From assembly GCA_003139545.1 (NCBI GenBank), contig PLJC01000038.1, forward strand, positions 124,587 through 188,586: a stretch of 64,000 nt of DNA, in the 5' to 3' direction. The notes under the pieces are model-generated. The model saw nothing but the letters and a program-made list of their open reading frames with translations. It was not told the origin of the DNA and did not search any database. Source of the DNA: Actinomycetota bacterium (GTDB lineage Bacteria; Actinomycetota; Thermoleophilia; Gaiellales; Gaiellaceae). Shown here in pieces: positions 30,500 through 39,324 of this stretch. Each line of letters opens with the position of its first letter. Within the stretch, counting starts at the first letter, position 1. The position numbers and the translations under genes are program-made.

Positions 30500-31440
30500 T
30501 GCTCGAGGGAAAGCGCGTCGGGGTCGTCGTGCCGGCGCACGACGAGGAGGCGCTCATCGGGGAGACCCTCGGAGGAATCCCTGCGTTCGTCGACCGCATC
30601 CTCGTCGTCGACGACGGCTCGCGCGATGCGACCGCGGACCGTGCGCGCTCGTTCGGCGACGCACGCGTGGAGGTGATCTCGCACGACCGGAACCGCGGTG
30701 TCGGCGCCGCCATCGTCACCGGCTACCAGCGGGCGCTCGAGCACGACCTCGACGTCGTCTGCGTGATGGCCGCCGACAACCAGATGGATCCCGCCGATCT
30801 GGCGACGCTCGTGCAGCCGGTGGCGCGCGGCGAGCTCGACTACGCGAAGGCGAATCGGCTCTTCACCGGCCAGGCCTGGGTGCTGATTCCGCGCACGCGC
30901 TACATCGGCAACGCGATCCTGTCCATGCTGACGAAGATCGCATCGGGCTACTGGCACGTGGCCGACTCGCAGTCCGGGTACACGGCGATCGCGCGGCCGA
31001 TGCTCGCGCAGCTCGACCTCGATCGCGTCTACACCGGCTACGGGTTCCCGAACGACCTGCTCGTCCACCTCAACGTGTGGAGCGCGCGTGTGCGCGACTT
31101 CCCGTCCCGGCCGGTGTACGGCGTCGGCGAGCGCTCGGGCATCAGGTACCGGCGCGTCGTCCCGCGTATCTCGTGGCTGCTCGTGCGCGGGTTCTTCTGG
31201 CGCCTGCGGCAGAAGTACGTCATCCGCGACTTCCATCCGCTCGTGTTCTTCTACGCCTTCGGCTTCCTCGCGACGTTCGTCGGCCTCGTGCTCGGGTTCG
31301 TCGAGCTCGGCTTCCGCCTCGCCGGCAACCAGGTCAGCGTCGGCACCGTCGTGCTCATCGCGCTGCTCCTCATCTCGGGGTCGCAGCTCACGCTGTTCGC
31401 CATGTGGTTCGACATGGAGTCGAACAAGGATCTGCGCTGA
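30499..31440 (+). CDS. Family 2 glycosyltransferase of the dolichol/polyprenyl-phosphate type, with C-terminal membrane helices
   Basis: 313 residues from ATG 30499, which shares its A with the stop of the Wzz-like gene (TGATG). It opens RVGVVVPAHDEEALIGETLG, then ILVVDDGSRDATADRARSF, VMAADNQMDPADLATL (ADN as the DxD equivalent) and YWHVADSQSGYTAI (the 'DSQ(C/S)G' of DPM-like enzymes). Two or three helices at the end (HPLVFFYAFGFLATFVGLVL, VLIALLLISGSQLTLFAMWF) suggest it makes a polyprenyl-phosphate sugar at the membrane. Such donors feed GT-C enzymes like those at 26206-27465 and 56422-58149. Confidence 0.9.
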   Translation: MLEGKRVGVVVPAHDEEALIGETLGGIPAFVDRILVVDDGSRDATADRARSFGDARVEVISHDRNRGVGAAIVTGYQRALEHDLDVVCVMAADNQMDPADLATLVQPVARGELDYAKANRLFTGQAWVLIPRTRYIGNAILSMLTKIASGYWHVADSQSGYTAIARPMLAQLDLDRVYTGYGFPNDLLVHLNVWSARVRDFPSRPVYGVGERSGIRYRRVVPRISWLLVRGFFWRLRQKYVIRDFHPLVFFYAFGFLATFVGLVLGFVELGFRLAGNQVSVGTVVLIALLLISGSQLTLFAMWFDMESNKDLR

Positions 31441-31499
31441 ATCCCCGGTTCAAGCGGTAAATCCTTCGTTAAGTCCCCGTCTCCCGCCGACAACGTCGC

Positions 31500-31505
31500 T
31501 AGCAT
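31500..31505 (+). promoter_or_regulatory. -10 box TAGCAT for the decarboxylase/hydrolase pair
   Basis: TAGCAT, seven bases before ATG 31513. The 72-base gap 31441-31512 is the longest gap on this stretch and is AT-richer than its surroundings; it holds no gene that I can see. Confidence 0.45.
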
Positions 31506-31512
31506 CGACCCG

Positions 31513-32451
31513 ATGGCAACGGCGGTCGTGACGGGGGGCGCGGGCTTCCTTGGATCCCACCTGTGCGATCACCTGGTGGCCAAAGGCCTCCGCGTGATCT
31601 GCGTCGACAACCTCGAGACCGGCTCGTTGCAGAACGTCGAGCATCTGCGCGGCGACAGCTTCTCGTTCGTGAACCACGACATGACGGAGCACCTCGCGGT
31701 CGACGAGGGGGTCGATCTCGTGTTCCATCTCGCGAGCCCGGCGAGCCCGATCGACTATCTGCGCTTGCCGTTGAAGACCTTGAAGGTCGGTTCGTACGGG
31801 ACGCACAACGCGCTGGGACTGGCGAAGTTCAAGCGCGCGCGGTTCCTGCTCGCGTCGACGAGCGAGGTCTACGGCGACCCCGCCATCCACCCGCAGCCCG
31901 AAACGTACTGGGGCAACGTCAACCCCATCGGGCCGCGCGGTGTTTACGACGAGGCGAAGCGATACGCCGAGGCGTTGACGATGGCGTACCACCGCCAGCA
32001 GGGCGTGGACACGTGCATCGTTCGCATCTTCAACACGTACGGGAAGCGCATGCGGCCGAACGACGGCCGCGCGATCCCGACGTTCATCCGGCAGGCGCAG
32101 GCGAACGAGCCGCTCACCGTGTTCGGGGACGGTTCGCAGACGCGCAGCTTTTGTTACGTCGACGATCTGATCCGCGGGCTCGTGCTGCTCGCCGAAAGTG
32201 GCGAGCACCTGCCCGTGAACATCGGCAACCCGCAGGAGCTCACGCTGCTCGAGCTTGCCGAGAACGTCGTACGCGTCACCGGTTCCAAGAGTGAGATCGT
32301 CTTCGAGGCGCTGCCTGTCGACGATCCGCAGGTGCGCCAGCCCGACATCACCCGAGCCCGGCAGCTGCTGGGCTGGGAGCCGCAGGTCGGCCTCGAAGAA
32401 GGTCTGCGGCGCGTCCTGGAAGCGAACGAACGGGAGTCACTCAGTGTCTAA
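31513..32451 (+). CDS. UDP-glucuronate decarboxylase-like enzyme (UDP-xylose synthase type)
   Basis: 312 residues from ATG 31513. [20 protein letters not shown] is the NAD loop. [20 protein letters not shown] with the following [20 protein letters not shown], then [39 protein letters not shown] and [16 protein letters not shown] are near-verbatim UDP-xylose-synthase blocks. The catalytic Tyr145 and Lys149 are present (YDEAK). The product is UDP-xylose or, with UDP-glucuronate-like analogues, a related pentose. Normally the family has Cys or Ser where this protein has Val before YDE (GVYDE), which is a small variation. It overlaps the secreted hydrolase gene by eight bases. It has its own -10 box (31500-31505). 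Confidence 0.92.
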   Translation: MATAVVTGGAGFLGSHLCDHLVAKGLRVICVDNLETGSLQNVEHLRGDSFSFVNHDMTEHLAVDEGVDLVFHLASPASPIDYLRLPLKTLKVGSYGTHNALGLAKFKRARFLLASTSEVYGDPAIHPQPETYWGNVNPIGPRGVYDEAKRYAEALTMAYHRQQGVDTCIVRIFNTYGKRMRPNDGRAIPTFIRQAQANEPLTVFGDGSQTRSFCYVDDLIRGLVLLAESGEHLPVNIGNPQELTLLELAENVVRVTGSKSEIVFEALPVDDPQVRQPDITRARQLLGWEPQVGLEEGLRRVLEANERESLSV

Positions 32452-33652
32452 GCGTGTTGCCGCGATCGTCGTCCTCGTCATCGCCGCCGCCGGCCTCGCC
32501 GTGTCGGCCGCCACCGCCTCGCCGAAGAAGCACGCCGTCGCGACCACCAGCCACTTGCTCGTCGGCATCAACGACGAGGCGGACACGCTGTACGGGAACC
32601 CCGTCACCGGCTTCCAGGCGCTGAAGGCGCTGAACGCGCAGGTGCTGCGCGTGAACCTGTACTGGGGCGGGACGCAATGGGCCGTGTCGCGCGGCGCGAA
32701 GCCGACCGATCCGACCGATCCCGGCGACCCCGCGTACGACTGGTCGCTCTACGACCGACTCATGCGTTATGCGGCCACGTACCACATCAAGGTCGTCTTC
32801 TCGATTCTGTTCACGCCCAAGTGGGCGAATGGCGGCGCGGCGCGGACGGTCGCGCCGACGAATCCGCAGGAGCTCGAGGACTTCGCCTCTGCGGCGGCTC
32901 AGCGCTACAGCGGGCTCTACGTGCCTCCCGCCTGGCAGCAGCAGCCGACGCTCGAGAGCCCGACCGACCCACTCCCGGCCGTCAAGCTGTGGACCGCCTG
33001 GAACGAGCCGAACAACCCCGTCTTCCTCACGCCGCAGTACAAGCGTGCAGGAGGCAAGTGGGTGATCGAGAGCGCGGTGTCGTACGCGAAGATCTGCAAC
33101 GCGATTTACACCGGCATTCACTCGGCCGGCGTCTCCGGCGAGACGGTCGCGTGCGGCGTCACCGCCCCGAAGGGCAACGACGCGCCCACAACCTCACGTC
33201 CCTCCGTCGATCCGATCTCGTTCCTCATCGCCGCGAAGAAGGCGGGGATGAAGAAGTTCGACGTCTACGCCCACCATCCGTACTACGCGGCGCCGAACGA
33301 GTCGCCAACGTACGTGCCGACCGGAAAGACCGCCAGGCGGATCCAGATGGGCAACATCAACGTGCTCCTGGCCGAGATCACGAAGCTGTACGGCCCGAAG
33401 CATCTCTGGATCACGGAGTACGGCTATCAGACGAATCCGCCCGACAAGTCCTTCGGCGTGAGCTGGGCCAAGCAAGCGGCCTACCTGACGCAGGTGTATG
33501 CGATGGCGCGTGCGAACCCGCGCATCGACATGTTGCTCTGGTTCCTCATCAAGGACGAGCCGAGCCTCGGCGGTTGGCAGTCCGGCCTCGAGACGGACAC
33601 CGGCAAGCACAAGCCCGCCTGGAACGCCTTCCTGAAGGTTCCGCGCGGCTAG
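32444..33652 (+). CDS. Secreted clan GH-A glycoside hydrolase (GH5/GH39-like)
   Basis: 402 residues from GTG 32444, overlapping the decarboxylase gene by eight bases. A signal peptide ([20 protein letters not shown], ending SAATA-SP) leads to a (beta/alpha)8-type domain. [16 protein letters not shown] contains the NEP motif with predicted acid/base Glu188, and [13 protein letters not shown] the predicted nucleophile Glu325. Between are [13 protein letters not shown] and [10 protein letters not shown] ('HPY' loop). These marks fit retaining clan-A hydrolases such as GH39 beta-xylosidases or GH5 enzymes. The link to a UDP-xylose-type synthase suggests a hydrolase that trims or remodels the same polymer, though a lytic role in export is equally possible. 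It ends with a CTAG overlap to the convergent GT4. Confidence 0.85.
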   Translation: MSKRVAAIVVLVIAAAGLAVSAATASPKKHAVATTSHLLVGINDEADTLYGNPVTGFQALKALNAQVLRVNLYWGGTQWAVSRGAKPTDPTDPGDPAYDWSLYDRLMRYAATYHIKVVFSILFTPKWANGGAARTVAPTNPQELEDFASAAAQRYSGLYVPPAWQQQPTLESPTDPLPAVKLWTAWNEPNNPVFLTPQYKRAGGKWVIESAVSYAKICNAIYTGIHSAGVSGETVACGVTAPKGNDAPTTSRPSVDPISFLIAAKKAGMKKFDVYAHHPYYAAPNESPTYVPTGKTARRIQMGNINVLLAEITKLYGPKHLWITEYGYQTNPPDKSFGVSWAKQAAYLTQVYAMARANPRIDMLLWFLIKDEPSLGGWQSGLETDTGKHKPAWNAFLKVPRG

Positions 33653-34842
33653 CCCGGTAACGGCAGGCCGCGCTCGGCGAGCAATTCGCGGTACAGCCGG
33701 TCGACGTCGTCGACCAGACGGGCGACGGCGTAGCGCTCGATGACCCGGGCGTGGCCGGCCTCGCCCATCCGCGCGCGCAGCTCCGGGTCGGCCGCGAGCT
33801 CTGCGAGCCGCGTGGCGAGTGCGTCCACGTCGTCCGCGTCGACGAGGAAGCCGTCGATGCCGTCGCGGACGACGTCCGGCACTCCGCCGACGCGTGTGGC
33901 GACCGCGGGCCGGCGGGCGGCCAGGGCTTCGATGACGCTCACGGGCGTGCCCTCGTTGATGGACGGGAGCACGAGCACGTCGATGGCGTCGTAGAAGCGG
34001 GCGACGTCTTCCTGATACCCGAGGAAGAGGCAGCGCTTGATCACTCCGAGCTCGTGTGCATAGCGCTCGAGCTGATCGCGGTCGGGGCCGTCGCCGACGA
34101 GCACGACGAATGCGTCGACATTCCGTGCGACGAGGTCCTGCAACGCCCGTACGACGAGCTCCGTCCGCTTCACGGCCGTCATGCGGCCGACCCAGCCGAC
34201 GACGAAGGCTTCGTCGCGGAGACCCATCTGACGCCGCGCCTCGCGCCGCTGTGCGGCGTCGTTGTCGACACGTCGGGGAAGGTCGATGCCGAGGCGCACC
34301 ACCGTGAACTTCGAGGCCGGCGCGACGCCGAGCGCGACCAGGTCGTCGCGAACCTCCGGGCTGACCGCGACGAGCGCGGTGCTCGTGCGCGCGAGCCAGC
34401 GCTCGAGCGTGCGAAAGCCGAACGTCTTGACCCGGCCGAAGTATCCGCGCAACACGTGGCCGTGGAACGTATGGATGACGATCGGGGGCCGCGCGCCGCG
34501 CGCGAGCAGCGCGGCGATCCGCCCGACCGCGCCCGCCTTTGCCGTGTGCGTGTGCAGGATCGTCGGCCGCTCACGCCGGATCAGCTGCGCGAGCTGCACG
34601 ATGGCACGCAGGTCGCGAATCGGTGAGATCTCGCGATGGAGATCGCCCAGCGTCTCGACATGCACGTTGTGCGCGTCGGCGACGAAGGCCATCGACTCCT
34701 CGCCTCGCGCGATCGTCCCGGCGACGAGCGTCGTGTCGTACCCGCGCGGCGCAAGGCCTGCGGTCAGGTACGCGACGTGCAGCGCAGGCCCTCCGACGTT
34801 GAGGCGGGCGATGACCCGCAAGACCTTGACTGTCTCAGGCAA
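33649..34842 (-). CDS. Family 4 glycosyltransferase
   Basis: 397 residues from TTG 34842, overlapping the upstream epimerase stop by eight bases. It begins VKVLRVIARLNVGGPALHVA, followed by LAPRGYDTTLVAGTIARGEE, ILHTHTAKAGAVGRIAALLA, VIHTFHGHVLRGYFGRVKTF and ALVAVSPEVRDDLVALGV. 'RLN.GGPA.H' and 'THT.KAG.(V/L)GR.AA' are hallmarks of a GT4 subgroup common in actinobacterial polysaccharide loci. The C-domain has VGWVGRMTAVKRTELVVRAL, LVGDGPDR, IDVLVLPSINEGTPVSVIEA and GVPDVVRDGIDGFLVD. Translational coupling to the epimerase suggests the two share one sugar pathway. Confidence 0.93.
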   Translation of the reverse strand: MPETVKVLRVIARLNVGGPALHVAYLTAGLAPRGYDTTLVAGTIARGEESMAFVADAHNVHVETLGDLHREISPIRDLRAIVQLAQLIRRERPTILHTHTAKAGAVGRIAALLARGARPPIVIHTFHGHVLRGYFGRVKTFGFRTLERWLARTSTALVAVSPEVRDDLVALGVAPASKFTVVRLGIDLPRRVDNDAAQRREARRQMGLRDEAFVVGWVGRMTAVKRTELVVRALQDLVARNVDAFVVLVGDGPDRDQLERYAHELGVIKRCLFLGYQEDVARFYDAIDVLVLPSINEGTPVSVIEALAARRPAVATRVGGVPDVVRDGIDGFLVDADDVDALATRLAELAADPELRARMGEAGHARVIERYAVARLVDDVDRLYRELLAERGLPLPG

Positions 34843-35761
34843 CGAGGTACTCGATGGTGCGTTGCAGGCCCTGCTCGAGGTCCACTGACGGCGTGTAGCC
34901 GAGAACCTCTTTCGCCGCGGTCACATCGGCCCATGAGTCGCGGATGTCGCCGGGACGCGGCGGCTCGAAGCTGCGTTCCACGGGCTTGTCGAGGATGCGG
35001 CCGATCGCCTCGGCGACCGCATTCACACTCGCAGGCGAGCCCGCCGCGACGTTGAAGATGCGGCCGCTCGCGCCCTCGGCATTCGCAGCGCGCAGCGTCG
35101 CGTCGACGACGTTGGCGACGTACGTGAAGTCGCGCGACTGCTCGCCGTCGCCGTAGACCGTGACCGGCTCGCCGGCGGCGATCGCCGTGATGAAGAGCGG
35201 GACCATGGCCGCGTATTGCGAGAACGGGCTTTGTCGCGGCCCGAAGACGTTGAAGTAGCGCAGCACGACGGTCTCGAAGGACTCGTAGACGCGACTGAAG
35301 CTGACGCAGTAGCGTTCCGCCGCGAGCTTCGCGACCCCGTACGGCGAGATGGGATCGGCGGCCAGCGACTCGTCGACGGGGCGCTCGCGCTTCGCGCCGT
35401 AGACCGACGAGGATGACGAGAAGACGACACGGCGGACGCCCTCGTCACGGGCCGCGAGCAGGACGTTCAGGGTCCCCTCGACGTTGACCGCGCTCGAGGT
35501 CAGCGGATCCTGGACGGACCGCGGAACCGAGCCGAGCGCGCCGAGGTGATAGACGACCTCCGTGCCGCGCACGGCGTTATGGACGCGCTCGTAGCTCCGC
35601 AGCTCACCTTCGACGATCTCGACGTCGAGGTCTTCGAGATTCGCCCGGTTGCCGGTCGAGAAGTTGTCGAGCACGCGCACCGAGTCGCCGCGCTCGAGCA
35701 GAGCTCGGACGACGTTCGAGCCGATGAAGCCTGCCCCGCCGGTGACGAGCGCCTTCGCCAT
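34835..35761 (-). CDS. NAD-dependent epimerase, UDP-glucose/UDP-GlcNAc 4-epimerase type
   Basis: 308 residues from ATG 35761. TGGAGFIGSNVVRALLERG is the NAD loop, then VVYHLGALGSVPRSVQDPL ('HLGAL.SV.RS...P' as in WbpP/GalE-like enzymes), VVFSSSSSVYGAKRERPVDE (catalytic Ser), SPYGVAKLAAERYC (Tyr and Lys) and LRYFNVFGPRQSPFSQYAAM, typical of UDP-GlcNAc/GalNAc 4-epimerases. YGDGEQSRDFTYVANVVDAT is the late substrate-binding element. It is the first gene of a two-gene leftward unit and diverges from the flippase operon. The -10 box lies at 35771-35776. Confidence 0.92.
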   Translation of the reverse strand: MAKALVTGGAGFIGSNVVRALLERGDSVRVLDNFSTGNRANLEDLDVEIVEGELRSYERVHNAVRGTEVVYHLGALGSVPRSVQDPLTSSAVNVEGTLNVLLAARDEGVRRVVFSSSSSVYGAKRERPVDESLAADPISPYGVAKLAAERYCVSFSRVYESFETVVLRYFNVFGPRQSPFSQYAAMVPLFITAIAAGEPVTVYGDGEQSRDFTYVANVVDATLRAANAEGASGRIFNVAAGSPASVNAVAEAIGRILDKPVERSFEPPRPGDIRDSWADVTAAKEVLGYTPSVDLEQGLQRTIEYLVA

Positions 35762-35770
35762 CAGAGGGCC

Positions 35771-35776
35771 ACTCTA
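35771..35776 (-). promoter_or_regulatory. -10 box TAGAGT for the epimerase/GT4 pair
   Basis: Minus-strand TAGAGT, nine bases before the ATG at 35761. Confidence 0.45.
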
Positions 35777-35801
35777 ATGGGGAGCCGGACGACGCCCTCA
35801 C

Positions 35802-35807
35802 TACACT
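35802..35807 (+). promoter_or_regulatory. -10 box TACACT for the flippase operon
   Basis: TACACT, nine bases before ATG 35817. It heads the longest rightward operon of the window. Confidence 0.5.
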
Positions 35808-35816
35808 GGCCCACTG

Positions 35817-37127
35817 ATGGACGGCACGGTCCTCCGGCGGCGAGCGGGTGCAGCCGCGGGCACGTACGCCTCGATCGTGCTCGGATTCCTCGGCACGATC
35901 GTGGCCGCCCGGGTGTTCTCGACCGAGGTTCTCGGCCTCTTCACGCTGGTCATCGCGTCCGCCGGCTTCTTCCAGACGCTCCTCGACCTCACGATCGAGG
36001 AGGCGCTGATCAAGTTCGGCTTTCGCTACATCACGCGCGAGGACTGGGGCCGGCTCCGCCGGCTCTTCCGGCGGACGTTCGTCTTCAAGGCGGTCGGTGC
36101 GATCCTGGCGGGCGTCGCGCTCGTCGGCCTCGGCCTCGGGGCAGGAACGGTCTTCCATCACTCCGAGCTGCGGACGCCGCTGCTGCTCTCGGCGTTGCTC
36201 CCGCTTGCGCAGTCACCGGAGGGAATGGCCGCGGTCCCGCTCATGCTGCGCGGACGCTACGACGTGCGCGGCGGGTTTCTCGCGTTCTCGATGGCGCTTC
36301 GTCTTGCCGCGATCGCCGCCGGATCGCATTTCGGGCTCACGTGGACGGTCGCGGCGATCGTGCTCGCGCAGGTCGTCGCGTCGGCGGCCATCGGCATCGC
36401 CGGTCTCCTTGCGTTCCACCGGTTCCCGCGCGGCGACAGCAGGCCGCTGGGCGAGGACGGGCGCGAGATCCTGCGCTTCATCGGACAGTCGAGTGCAGCG
36501 ACCGGCGTCGTGTCGCTGCGCTCAACGCTCACGCCGATGCTGCTCGGCATGGTCTCGACCGCGGCCCAGGTCGGCCTCTTCCGCGTCGCGCAGTCTCCGC
36601 AGACGGGCTTCAACGCTGTGTCGGCGCCGATCCGACTCGTGCTGCTGAGCGAGCAGACGCGAGACTGGGAGCGCGGCAACATCGAGAAAGTCTTCGCGGG
36701 CGTGCGCCGGTACACGCTGCTCGCCTCCGTCGGCAGCATCGTTCTTCTCCCGCTCCTGCTCGTCTTCATGCCGCAGATCGTGCGCCTGCTGTTCGAGTCG
36801 AAGAACCTCGGCGCCGTCGATGCGGCCCGCATCATCGTTGCCGCCGGCGCGGTGCAGTTCGTCGTCGGCTGGTCGAAGTCGTTCGCCGTCACGATCGGCC
36901 GGCCCAAGCTCCGCATCTGGACGCACGGGATCGAGACCGCCGTGCTGCTGCCGCTCGCCATCACGTTCGGCTGGCTCTGGGGAGCGCGGGGAGCCGCGAT
37001 CGCAGTGCTCGCCTCGAGCATCGTGTTCGCACTCGCATGGGCGGTGCTCTTCGCGCGGATCCGGCGAGAGCCGCCTCCTTCCGCGGTCGTTCCGCTCGAG
37101 CCGGAGATTGTGGGGCTGTCGACGTGA
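35817..37127 (+). CDS. Wzx-type polysaccharide flippase, first copy
   Basis: 436 residues from ATG 35817. The N-terminus RRRAGAAAGTYASIVLGFLG leads to a row of about twelve hydrophobic segments, with short Arg-rich cytoplasmic loops (REDWGRLRRLFRRTFVFKAV). SPEGMAAVPLMLRGRYDVRG and SSAATGVVSLRSTLTPMLLG are features of the MATE/MOP-superfamily polysaccharide exporters (Polysacc_synt): Arg in 'LRGR', and the 'T(P/L)MLLG' helix. VGLFRVAQSPQTGFNAVSAP matches the 'G.F..A....' repeat that begins TM7 in these proteins. It should flip undecaprenyl-linked repeat units. It is coupled by GTGA to the next GT4 gene. Confidence 0.9.
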   Translation: MDGTVLRRRAGAAAGTYASIVLGFLGTIVAARVFSTEVLGLFTLVIASAGFFQTLLDLTIEEALIKFGFRYITREDWGRLRRLFRRTFVFKAVGAILAGVALVGLGLGAGTVFHHSELRTPLLLSALLPLAQSPEGMAAVPLMLRGRYDVRGGFLAFSMALRLAAIAAGSHFGLTWTVAAIVLAQVVASAAIGIAGLLAFHRFPRGDSRPLGEDGREILRFIGQSSAATGVVSLRSTLTPMLLGMVSTAAQVGLFRVAQSPQTGFNAVSAPIRLVLLSEQTRDWERGNIEKVFAGVRRYTLLASVGSIVLLPLLLVFMPQIVRLLFESKNLGAVDAARIIVAAGAVQFVVGWSKSFAVTIGRPKLRIWTHGIETAVLLPLAITFGWLWGARGAAIAVLASSIVFALAWAVLFARIRREPPPSAVVPLEPEIVGLST

Positions 37128-38236
37128 GGGTGCTCGTCGTCTCGGGCATCTGGCCGCCGGACGTCGGCGGACCGGCCAGTCACGCACCCGAGGTCGCGAG
37201 CTTTCTCGACGAACGCGGGCACCACGTCGAGGTCGTGACGACGGCGTCGCAGGCGCCGCAGTCGGAGGCATACGACGTTCACTGGGTCCCGCGGTCGCTT
37301 CCGCCGGGCGTACGGCATCTGCGCGGCATCGCGCTCGTGCGCGCGCGCGCCGCTCGCGCGGACGTCGTCTACACGACGGGCATGTTCGGGCGGAGCTTCG
37401 CCGGAGCGACCTTGGCGCGCCGGCCGTACGTCGTGAAGCTCACCGCCGATCCGGCGTTCGAGCGGGCACGTCGCCGCGGCGTCGTTGCTGGTGACGTCGA
37501 CGCGTTCCAGTCGCGCTCCGGCTTCCGCGTCGCTGCGCTCCGCCTCGCGCGCGACCTGGAGCTGCGGCGTGCGGCGCACGTCTTCTGCCCGAGCGACTAC
37601 CTGCGCACGCTGGCGGTCTCCTGGGGCGTTCCAGCAGGCCGCGTCAGCGTGCTCCCGAACGCGGCGCCGCCGGTACCAGAGCTCGCGCCGCGCGATGAGC
37701 TGCGGCGGTCCTTTGGCATGAACGGCCCAACGCTCGCGTTCGCCGGGCGACTCTCCGTGCAGAAGTCGCTCGAGCTCGCGCTCGAGGCGGCCGGCGCCGT
37801 CGAGGGGGTCTCACTCGTGATCGCAGGCGACGGCGACGAGCGCGCGCGGCTCGAGGCGCTCGCCGGCCCGCATGTGCAGTTCCTCGGGCCACAGCCGCGG
37901 AAGCGTGTGCTCGAGCTCTTCCGCGCAGCCGACGCGGCGATCCTGTCCTCGAGCTGGGAGAACTTCCCGCACTCCGTGGTCGAGGCGCTCGCGGCCGGAA
38001 CCCCCGTCATCGCCACGCGCGTCGGCGGCGTCGCCGAGGTCGTCCGCGACGGTGAGAACGGGCTGCTCGTCCCCGCCGGGGACGGCGAAGCGCTCGCAGG
38101 CGCGGTCCGTCGCTACTTCTCCGACGACGTGTTGCGCGCGCGGCTGCGTGCGGCGGCCGCCGAGTCGGTGCGTGCGTACGACCGCGACGCGGTCTTCTCC
38201 CAAATCGAGCAGGCGCTCGAGGCCGCGGTCGCATGA
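37124..38236 (+). CDS. Family 4 glycosyltransferase
   Basis: 370 residues from GTG 37124 (GTGA overlap with the flippase stop). It starts RVLVVSGIWPPDVGGPASHA, the 'WPPDVGGPASH' loop characteristic of a GT4 subgroup. YVVKLTADPAFERARRRGVV holds the helix near the donor site, and AHVFCPSDYLRTLAVSWGVP precedes the C-domain. PTLAFAGRLSVQKSLELALE, LVIAGDGDERARLEALAG, ADAAILSSSWENFPHSVVEA (E(x)7E equivalent 'WENFPHSVVEA') and GVAEVVRDGENGLLVPAGD follow. GT4 enzymes with 'WENFPHSVVEA' often act on lipid-linked disaccharides or larger acceptors. Confidence 0.93.
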   Translation: MRVLVVSGIWPPDVGGPASHAPEVASFLDERGHHVEVVTTASQAPQSEAYDVHWVPRSLPPGVRHLRGIALVRARAARADVVYTTGMFGRSFAGATLARRPYVVKLTADPAFERARRRGVVAGDVDAFQSRSGFRVAALRLARDLELRRAAHVFCPSDYLRTLAVSWGVPAGRVSVLPNAAPPVPELAPRDELRRSFGMNGPTLAFAGRLSVQKSLELALEAAGAVEGVSLVIAGDGDERARLEALAGPHVQFLGPQPRKRVLELFRAADAAILSSSWENFPHSVVEALAAGTPVIATRVGGVAEVVRDGENGLLVPAGDGEALAGAVRRYFSDDVLRARLRAAAAESVRAYDRDAVFSQIEQALEAAVA

Positions 38237-39324
38237 AGCCGCGCGTGCTCTTCGTGAGCCGAACGCGGTACCGGCTGCCGCTCGACCCGAGCGTCGCCCG
38301 GAAGTGGGACGCACTCGCAGCGGAGATGGAGCTGCGCGTGCTCGCAGGAGGCGACACAGCGGATGACGGCCGCTTCCGGCTCGTGCCCGGACGCTCGCCG
38401 GCGTTCTACCTCTCGCTGCCGCTCCGCGTCGCGGAAGAGCTGCGGCGGTTCCGCCCGGACGTCGTGGTCGCCCAGAGCCCCTACGAGGCGAGCTCCGTCC
38501 TCGCCGCGCGCGCGCTCGCGCGCTCGCGTGCCCGCGTCGTCCTCGAGGTGCACGGCGACTGGCATACGGCGACGAGGCTGTACGGATCGCCGCTGCGCCG
38601 TCTGCTCGAGCCGGTGAGCACGACGCTTGCGCGCGCGGCTGTTCGCCGCGTGGACGCCGTCCGCACCGTCTCGCCGTTCACGAGCGGGCTCGTTCGCGCC
38701 GTCGGTGTGGAGCCGGCGACGACGTTCACGACGTACTTCGACGTCTCAGCCTTCTCGGCGACGCCGCCTGCGCCGCTGCCGGAGCGCCCGCGGGCGCTCT
38801 TCGTCGGCGTGCTCGAGCGGTACAAGAACGTGCACGGGCTTGCGGAAGCGTGGCGGCTGGCCGCACCGAGCGTCCCCGACGCGACGCTGCACCTCGTCGG
38901 GCGCGGGCGGGAGCACGCCGTCTCCGAGCAGCTCGTCCGTGATTTCCCGGACCGCGTGACGTGGGACGAGCGGTTGCCCTCGTCCGGGGTGGCGGCGGCG
39001 CTCGACGCTGCGACCGTTCTCGTGCTGCCGTCGTTCTCCGAAGGGCTGCCGCGTGTTGCGATGGAAGCGTTCGCGCGCGGGCGGGGTGTCGTCGGCGCGA
39101 GAGCCGGAGGGATCCCCGACATCGTCGAGGACGGCACCAGCGGGCTTCTCGTGCCGCCCGGTGACGCCGCGGCGCTCGCCGACGCGCTCGTCCGCGCTCT
39201 CTCCGACCCACAGCTTGCTCGATCCCTCGCGGACGGCGCACGCGCTTCATCCGCTCGCTGGTTGCAGTCGCCCGAGGAGTTCGCGACCCGGACGCGTGAG
39301 CTCGTGGACTCGCTCCGCCGATGA
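38233..39324 (+). CDS. Family 4 glycosyltransferase (paralogue A1)
   Basis: 363 residues from ATG 38233 (ATGA overlap). It begins MKPRVLFVSRTRYRLPLDPS followed by VARKWDALAAEMELRVLAG. The same start appears in the gene at 42414-43538 (FVSRERIRLPL...ERKWAA), so the two are paralogues. Shared blocks are (L/V)..(V/L)(Q/H)GDWH.(A/S)TRLYGSP.RRLL.PV, DAVRTVS..TSGLVR..GVEP and F(V/A)GVLERYK.V. The C-domain has LVLPSFSEGLPRVAMEAFAR (donor Glu pair) and GGIPDIVEDGTSGLLVPPGD. This lineage lacks the usual 'G(x)GG' N-terminal loop. It is cotranslated with the downstream paralogue B1. Confidence 0.92.
   Translation: MKPRVLFVSRTRYRLPLDPSVARKWDALAAEMELRVLAGGDTADDGRFRLVPGRSPAFYLSLPLRVAEELRRFRPDVVVAQSPYEASSVLAARALARSRARVVLEVHGDWHTATRLYGSPLRRLLEPVSTTLARAAVRRVDAVRTVSPFTSGLVRAVGVEPATTFTTYFDVSAFSATPPAPLPERPRALFVGVLERYKNVHGLAEAWRLAAPSVPDATLHLVGRGREHAVSEQLVRDFPDRVTWDERLPSSGVAAALDAATVLVLPSFSEGLPRVAMEAFARGRGVVGARAGGIPDIVEDGTSGLLVPPGDAAALADALVRALSDPQLARSLADGARASSARWLQSPEEFATRTRELVDSLRR

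Noticed and set aside
31441..31512. Possible terminator or small RNA in the 72-base gap before the decarboxylase gene
   Set aside because: No stable stem followed by a T-run can be drawn; only a TAGCAT box is convincing.
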